Assembly: GCA_044868295.1 (NCBI GenBank)
Contig: JBIOWF010000306.1
Span: forward strand, 1-23,061
DNA from: JBIOWF01 sp044868295
Lineage (GTDB): Bacteria > Actinomycetota > Actinomycetes > Streptosporangiales > Streptosporangiaceae
Direction of reading: 5' to 3'
Length of the DNA stretch: 23,061 nucleotides
Numbering within the stretch: the stretch's first letter is position 1; the number at the start of each line of letters is the position of its first letter. Made by a program: the position numbers and the translations under genes. Shown piece after piece: positions 19,330 through 23,061 of the stretch. The notes under the pieces were generated by a model. That model had not been told where the DNA came from, did no database searches, and saw nothing but the letters and a program-made list of their open reading frames with translations.

Positions 19330-20235
19330 TCAGTTCCAGGTGGCGAGGCTCTCGGGACGAAGGCGCTTGCAGTCGTCGTCCACGACGACCACCCGGACGG
19401 CGTTGATGCTCTGGTCCTCCCAGAAGGCCATGATCGTGGCCTCGTTGCCGTTGTAGTTGGCCTTGTCGACGCCGATGGGCTTGCGGTCAAGCTGGTTGGA
19501 GAACCGCCTGACGCACTTGTCGAGGTCCTGGTCGTCGTTCGTGCCGGAACCGGGCGCGACGCCGAAGTAGCCCAGCAGGGGGCCGTTCAGCTCGCGGTTG
19601 GTGTAGTTGTGGCCGCTCGCGTAAACGGTGTATCCGGCGGTGGCCTTCGTCAGGTTCTTGGACGGGCTGGCGGGAGCGTCTCCCGGGCCTATCGCGATAC
19701 TCGTCGGGGTCGGCCCGGCGGCGCTGGTCAGCACGTTCCCCGCCAGCGATACCCCGCCTGCCACCACGGCCGCGGCGGCGGCGACCGCGGCGACCGGCGC
19801 CGCCCAGCGGCGCCGCCTGACCGGCTTCCCGCGCCGCGCCGGCACGATCGTCCCGTCGGCCGAGACCACGCCGAGTGAAACCTCGGCCGAGACCAGGTCG
19901 ACCGGAACCTCGGCCGGGGTCAGGCTGAGCGGAGCCGCGGCGGGTTCGGGCTCGGGTGGGGACTCCCATGGGGCGTCCCGCATGATGCGGTCCCAGTCGA
20001 GCGTCGACGCCTCGGCCTCCAGCGCGCGGTCGATGCGCATGGCCACGCCCAGGGGCATCGCGGCCACCGGCACCGCCGCGAGCACCTCGCGTACCGCTGC
20101 CAGGTCGGCGAGGCTCTCCCCGCAGGGATCGCAGATCGCGAGATGCTCGCGGACCTGCCGTGCCGTGGCGTCGTCGAGGAGACCTTCTGCCAGCTCGGCA
20201 AGGATCTCCAGGTCGTAGTGCGTATCACGCGTCAC
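19330..20235 (-). CDS. zinc-finger membrane anti-sigma factor
   Basis: This is a predicted anti-sigma factor for the ECF sigma encoded just upstream. The 301-residue protein has an N-terminal anti-sigma zinc motif with His31-x3-Cys35-x2-Cys38 (HLAICDPC). A Pro/Glu-rich linker follows at about 90-135, then one membrane segment at about 144-168 after RRRR. The C-terminal domain, probably extracytoplasmic, is about 130 residues with two cysteines and is not recognised. The GTG start at 20233-20235 overlaps the sigma stop by 11 bp (GTGACGCGTGA), implying coupled translation at matched levels. GGGAGC lies about 10 bases upstream. Release could be by proteolysis or redox change, and neither is shown. 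Confidence 0.88.
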   Translation of the reverse strand: MTRDTHYDLEILAELAEGLLDDATARQVREHLAICDPCGESLADLAAVREVLAAVPVAAMPLGVAMRIDRALEAEASTLDWDRIMRDAPWESPPEPEPAAAPLSLTPAEVPVDLVSAEVSLGVVSADGTIVPARRGKPVRRRRWAAPVAAVAAAAAVVAGGVSLAGNVLTSAAGPTPTSIAIGPGDAPASPSKNLTKATAGYTVYASGHNYTNRELNGPLLGYFGVAPGSGTNDDQDLDKCVRRFSNQLDRKPIGVDKANYNGNEATIMAFWEDQSINAVRVVVVDDDCKRLRPESLATWN

Positions 20236-20869
20236 GAAGTTCTGCTCCCTTCGCGGATGAGACGCGAGTTAGGTTGGATCGGTTCCGCAGATGCGAAAGA
20301 ATCGGGGCAAGTTTCGCGCGTCCTCGCGCGCATCGGCTCTTCACGGTCCCCGCGGGGACCTCGAGCACCGTGGCGGCGTCGTCCACCGAGTAGCCCATCA
20401 TGTCGACCAGCACCAACGCCGCCCGCTGGTCCGCGGGCAGGAGCTTCAGCGCGGCCGTGACCTCCATCGAGATCTCGCGCTCACTGGTGTGGTCGGGCAT
20501 CGGCGTGTCGCGCTCGGCGGCCTCGATCAGCTCGTCGTCGGCGATGGGACGCACGGACTTGCGGCGCATCCGGTCGAGGCAGGCGTTCACCACGATCCGG
20601 TGCAGCCACGTGGTGACGGCGGCTTCGCCACGAAAGCTCTCCGCCTTGCGGTAGGCGGAGACGAAGGCGTCCTGCACGGCGTCCGCGGCCTCGTCCGGGT
20701 CACCCAGAGTCCGCAGGGCGACCGCCCACATGCGGTCCCGGTGACGCTTCACGATCTCGCTGAACGCGTGTGGATCGCCGCCTGTATGGCGCGCCAGGAG
20801 GTCGGCGTCCGACAACGCCGACCGGGCGGCGTGCTCAGCCGTTGGAGGATTCTCTGGTGGGGAGTTCAC
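20225..20869 (-). CDS. sigM: ECF-family RNA polymerase sigma factor, SigM-type
   Basis: This is a group 4 sigma factor of 214 residues. Region 2 spans about residues 36-105 (FSEIVKRHRDRMWAVALRTLGDPDEAADAVQDAFVSAYRK and TWLHRIVVNACLDRMRR). Region 4 spans about 137-190, with LPADQRAALVLVDMMGYSVDDAA and VPAGTVKSR. The GDPHAF start and the RRKSVRP end of region 2 resemble mycobacterial SigM. The murJ - kinase-like - sigM - anti-sigma order supports that name. The start is GTG at 20867-20869, 8 bp after the upstream stop, with only a weak GCAGG, so expression may depend on coupling to the gene before it. Confidence 0.9.
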   Translation of the reverse strand: MNSPPENPPTAEHAARSALSDADLLARHTGGDPHAFSEIVKRHRDRMWAVALRTLGDPDEAADAVQDAFVSAYRKAESFRGEAAVTTWLHRIVVNACLDRMRRKSVRPIADDELIEAAERDTPMPDHTSEREISMEVTAALKLLPADQRAALVLVDMMGYSVDDAATVLEVPAGTVKSRCARGRAKLAPILSHLRNRSNLTRVSSAKGAELRDA

Positions 20870-20877
20870 AAGGCCTG

Positions 20878-22371
20878 CTATGCCGATCCGGGAGAATGCA
20901 CCATTACGTCGTAGATGGTGCCACGATACTTGCCCTCGTTGAGGGCAAGACGGGTGAACCAGATCAAAACGAACTGACCTGTGGCCGGCTTGTCCGGCTT
21001 GATGGTCACCGTTCCGGACGCGCCGGTGTCCTCGCCGACCGTCTTCAGCGCGCTGAGATCGGCGGAGTCACCCACCCTCAGTTGCACTGAGGAGCCCTGC
21101 TTGCCGCCCAGGGAAAGGACGACGTCGGAGACCTGGATCGGCTTGCCCATGTCGAGGATCAGGCCGACGCCGTCCTTGAGCCGCCCGAAGTCGGCGCTGT
21201 TGTAGTTGGTGGTGTGCCAGTCGGTCGAGGACTTGCTGTCGATGGCCAGCGGCGCCAGCTCCGGATGCTCCGACAGATCATCGCCCTTGGGGTCGAACCC
21301 CGTGACGCTCACCGGTTTGACCGTCACCGGCTTGGGCGTCTTCGAGGGTGCGGCCGACGTCGACGACTGTGGCGGGTCGGGCTTGTCGCCGAGACTGCGG
21401 CCCACGGTCCAGGCGCCGATGCCGACGGCGGCCATGACCAGCAGCACCATGAGCGTGACCAGGATCCGGCTGAGCGCTCCCGGCGAGCGCCGGGGCGGTG
21501 CGGAGATCGCCGTCGCCATTGTCAGCGGCTGGGGCCGCGCGTCGGTCGCGTCCGGTGCCTCGGACTGCAGGTTCAGCGCGGGCGGCGTGGCAGACATCGG
21601 CACCGGGGAGGGCCGGGGCACACCGGACAGCGCCTCCGCCACGTCCGCGGGAGTCGACAGCGGGGGCTGGCCGCGCCGGGCCTCCTGCAGGAGAGTGCGG
21701 CACGTGATGACGTCGAGATAGCCCGGCACACCCGCGGTGACCTGCCGGGGCGTGCACAGCCTGCCGTCGTCGAGAGGAGCCGGGGGGAGGCCGTCCTCCT
21801 CATCACCGGGCCAGTGGCCGGTCAACGCGGCGTAGAGCAGACGGCCCAGGCCCTCGGCGTCCTCCCGGGCGGGATCATCGTAGGAAACGCCGATGATCGC
21901 GGCGTCCACCGCGAGGCCGAGCACCTTCACGGTGCTGCCGGCCGTCCAGACCAGACGGCTCGGACTCAGGTGCAGATGCGTCAGCCCGGCCTCGTGCGCG
22001 TGGGCCAGCGCTTCGGCCGCCTCGGCGACCAGCGCCGCTCCCCGCTCCGGCTCGACCGGCCCGTTCGAGAGCAGGTCGAGGAGCGACTCGCCGGTCACCC
22101 ACTCGCTGACCACGTAGGCGGTGCCGTCCTCGTCGGCGGCGTCGAACACCTGGGTCAGGCGCGGGTCCGTGAGGCGGCTCGCCGCGCGAGCGGCGGTCAC
22201 GACCTCCTCCACCCGGGGAAACTCGGGGGAGAACGTGTGGACCGCGACCGGACGGGCGAGGATCTCGTCGATGGCCTTCCACAGGGTCGCGCCGTCGGAC
22301 TCGCTGACGCGGTCCTCAAGGCGGAACCGATTGGCGAGCCGGGTCCCCGGTTCGACCGTGGACATACTCAT
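20878..22371 (-). CDS. membrane pseudokinase with extracellular discoidin-like domain (MurJ partner)
   Basis: The 497-residue protein has an N-terminal protein-kinase fold at about residues 15-250 that lacks key catalytic residues. The VAIK lysine is His45 in VAVHTF, the HRD motif reads H134-L-S in THLHLSPSRLVW, and DFG is replaced (VLGLAVD). It should not phosphorylate substrates by the usual mechanism. A Pro/Ser linker precedes one membrane helix at about 303-325. An extracellular beta-rich domain at about 358-495 has the look of a discoidin/carbohydrate-binding fold. In mycobacteria the MviN protein (Rv3910) carries this same pseudokinase and extracellular part fused to MurJ and binds phosphorylated regulators. 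Here it is a separate gene downstream of murJ. ATG 22371 or 22365 may start it. Confidence 0.88.
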   Translation of the reverse strand: MSMSTVEPGTRLANRFRLEDRVSESDGATLWKAIDEILARPVAVHTFSPEFPRVEEVVTAARAASRLTDPRLTQVFDAADEDGTAYVVSEWVTGESLLDLLSNGPVEPERGAALVAEAAEALAHAHEAGLTHLHLSPSRLVWTAGSTVKVLGLAVDAAIIGVSYDDPAREDAEGLGRLLYAALTGHWPGDEEDGLPPAPLDDGRLCTPRQVTAGVPGYLDVITCRTLLQEARRGQPPLSTPADVAEALSGVPRPSPVPMSATPPALNLQSEAPDATDARPQPLTMATAISAPPRRSPGALSRILVTLMVLLVMAAVGIGAWTVGRSLGDKPDPPQSSTSAAPSKTPKPVTVKPVSVTGFDPKGDDLSEHPELAPLAIDSKSSTDWHTTNYNSADFGRLKDGVGLILDMGKPIQVSDVVLSLGGKQGSSVQLRVGDSADLSALKTVGEDTGASGTVTIKPDKPATGQFVLIWFTRLALNEGKYRGTIYDVMVHSPGSA

Positions 22372-22583
22372 TGGGCCGCCTCACTCCACGGTCGATCGGC
22401 ATGCATCAGACGATGCCGGGTGGATCCGCCCACGCCTTCCCGCTTCCGCTCGCCGGTCGAACTCTAGGCGCACCATGGTAGTGCCGTGCCGGTCCTGCCC
22501 GCCTTCGCGTTGGCAGACGTCCGAATCGGACTATCGGGTTACCTTCGCCTTGCTGGGAGATGCCGAAACCGGTGGCCGGCACT
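22372..22583 (-). other. murJ-pseudokinase intergenic region
   Basis: These 212 bp separate murJ from the pseudokinase gene. The gap is long enough for a separate promoter. TAGAGT and TAGTCC -10-like sequences occur when read leftward, but none has a convincing -35, so I make no promoter call. No open reading frame is supported. Confidence 0.4.
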
Positions 22584-23061
22584 CTAACGCCTCACCCGTC
22601 CCGCGACGAGTCCGATGACGGAGCTGACCTCGGGGATCCGCATCTTGTGCGCTGTCACCAGATAGATCAGCATGCCGAGCCCTCCTCCCGCCATCAGCAC
22701 GATCGCGGCGCTGAGCGCAGTGATCTCGGTGAACTGCCTGGTCATCCACAGCACGAACAGCGCCACCAGAGCCCCGGGGATGGCCGCCACGACCATCCGT
22801 GAGAGGCCGGCCGCGATGTCGCGCCCGCCGAGCCCGCCGACCCTGCGACTCGCCAGGATCCACGTGATCGCCCCACCGACAACGTACGCGATCAAGAATG
22901 CGAACGCCAGACCGATCACGATATAGCGTGCGGGGAGCGTGAAGTACGCGACCATGCTCAACGCGGCGTTGATCATCACGTTGACCCCGGCGATCAGCGC
23001 CGGGGTCCTGGTGTCGCCGAAGCTGTAGAAGACCCGCAGGAGCAGCTGGAAGATGGAGAAC
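22584..23061 (-). CDS. murJ: MurJ/MviN lipid II flippase, C-terminal part (5' end outside window)
   Basis: MurJ moves lipid II across the membrane for peptidoglycan synthesis. The frame is open from the right edge to TAG at 22584-22586, giving 158 residues. The segment begins with the MurJ-typical FSIFQLLLRVFYSFGDTRTP, where the R-x-F-Y-x-x-x-D-T-x-T-P pattern is diagnostic. At least four hydrophobic helices follow, ending in a short basic tail after RIPEVSSVIGLVAGR. The protein stops here, without the pseudokinase extension of the mycobacterial homologue. An internal ATG at 22979 is not the start. Its gene order with the pseudokinase, sigM and anti-sigma genes, and its distance from parAB, match other actinobacteria. 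Confidence 0.93.
   Translation of the reverse strand, partial: FSIFQLLLRVFYSFGDTRTPALIAGVNVMINAALSMVAYFTLPARYIVIGLAFAFLIAYVVGGAITWILASRRVGGLGGRDIAAGLSRMVVAAIPGALVALFVLWMTRQFTEITALSAAIVLMAGGGLGMLIYLVTAHKMRIPEVSSVIGLVAGRVRR

Noticed and set aside
21214..22467. A 417-codon plus-strand frame opposite the pseudokinase
   Set aside because: It is an Arg/Gly-rich antisense shadow. The minus-strand frame has clear kinase-fold, membrane and extracellular parts.
1..23061. Mobile elements, CRISPR arrays, tRNA or rRNA genes
   Set aside because: I looked for transposase-like frames, terminal inverted repeats, regularly spaced identical repeats with unique spacers, and tRNA-like cloverleaf ends. I found nothing convincing.

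Overview
The window is the replication-origin neighbourhood of a high-GC actinobacterial chromosome. The evidence is the gyrB-recF-dnaN-oriC-dnaA block, then rpmH-rnpA-yidD-yidC-jag-rsmG-parA-parB and an array of GTTTCACGTGAAAC parS sites. A short-form 6-phosphogluconate dehydrogenase between dnaN and recF, a DnaA with a very long domain II, and a separate MurJ plus membrane pseudokinase point to a mycelial actinomycete. Streptosporangiales is most likely, with Streptomyces-like synteny. The genus cannot be fixed from sequence reading alone.

Layout. Positions 1-5488 read leftward: gyrB (5' part only), dciA (DUF721), recF, gnd and dnaN. Positions 5489-6086 hold oriC, a dense set of DnaA boxes, most of them in two helically phased arrays. 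dnaA (6087-7745) also reads leftward. A 608-bp gene-free divergent region (7746-8353) carries the dnaA and rpmH promoters. Positions 8354-10731 read rightward: rpmH, rnpA, yidD, yidC and jag, closed by an intrinsic terminator. Then come rsmG, parA and parB, with one parS inside parA and four perfect plus two degenerate parS sites just after parB. Next, leftward, are a D-Ala-D-Ala ligase-like gene and a PLP aminotransferase. A divergent GNAT gene follows. The last block is leftward: trxB-trxA behind a SigR-type promoter, and the cluster murJ (partial) - pseudokinase - sigM-type ECF sigma - zinc anti-sigma.

How the genes work together. The left half is the initiation and elongation machinery (DnaA, helicase loader DciA, sliding clamp, RecF, gyrase) around the origin. 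The middle is ribosome, RNase P and membrane-insertion functions, then the ParABS segregation system that marks the origin. The right half covers cell-wall precursor synthesis and lipid II flipping with a regulatory pseudokinase, plus redox and envelope stress control.

This is mostly conserved core genome, and I see no mobile element, CRISPR array, RNA gene or obviously foreign island. The most unusual signal is at DNA level. The part of dnaA that encodes the disordered linker is built of 12-bp and 24-bp repeats, each carrying a DnaA-box-like sequence, spelled with AT-rich codons that are otherwise rare here. Other notable points are the 11-bp phasing of oriC boxes, a 78-bp tandem duplication within the parS array, a near-ideal SigR promoter with 11-bp repeats directly upstream, and a GPYG-type repeat between gnd and recF.
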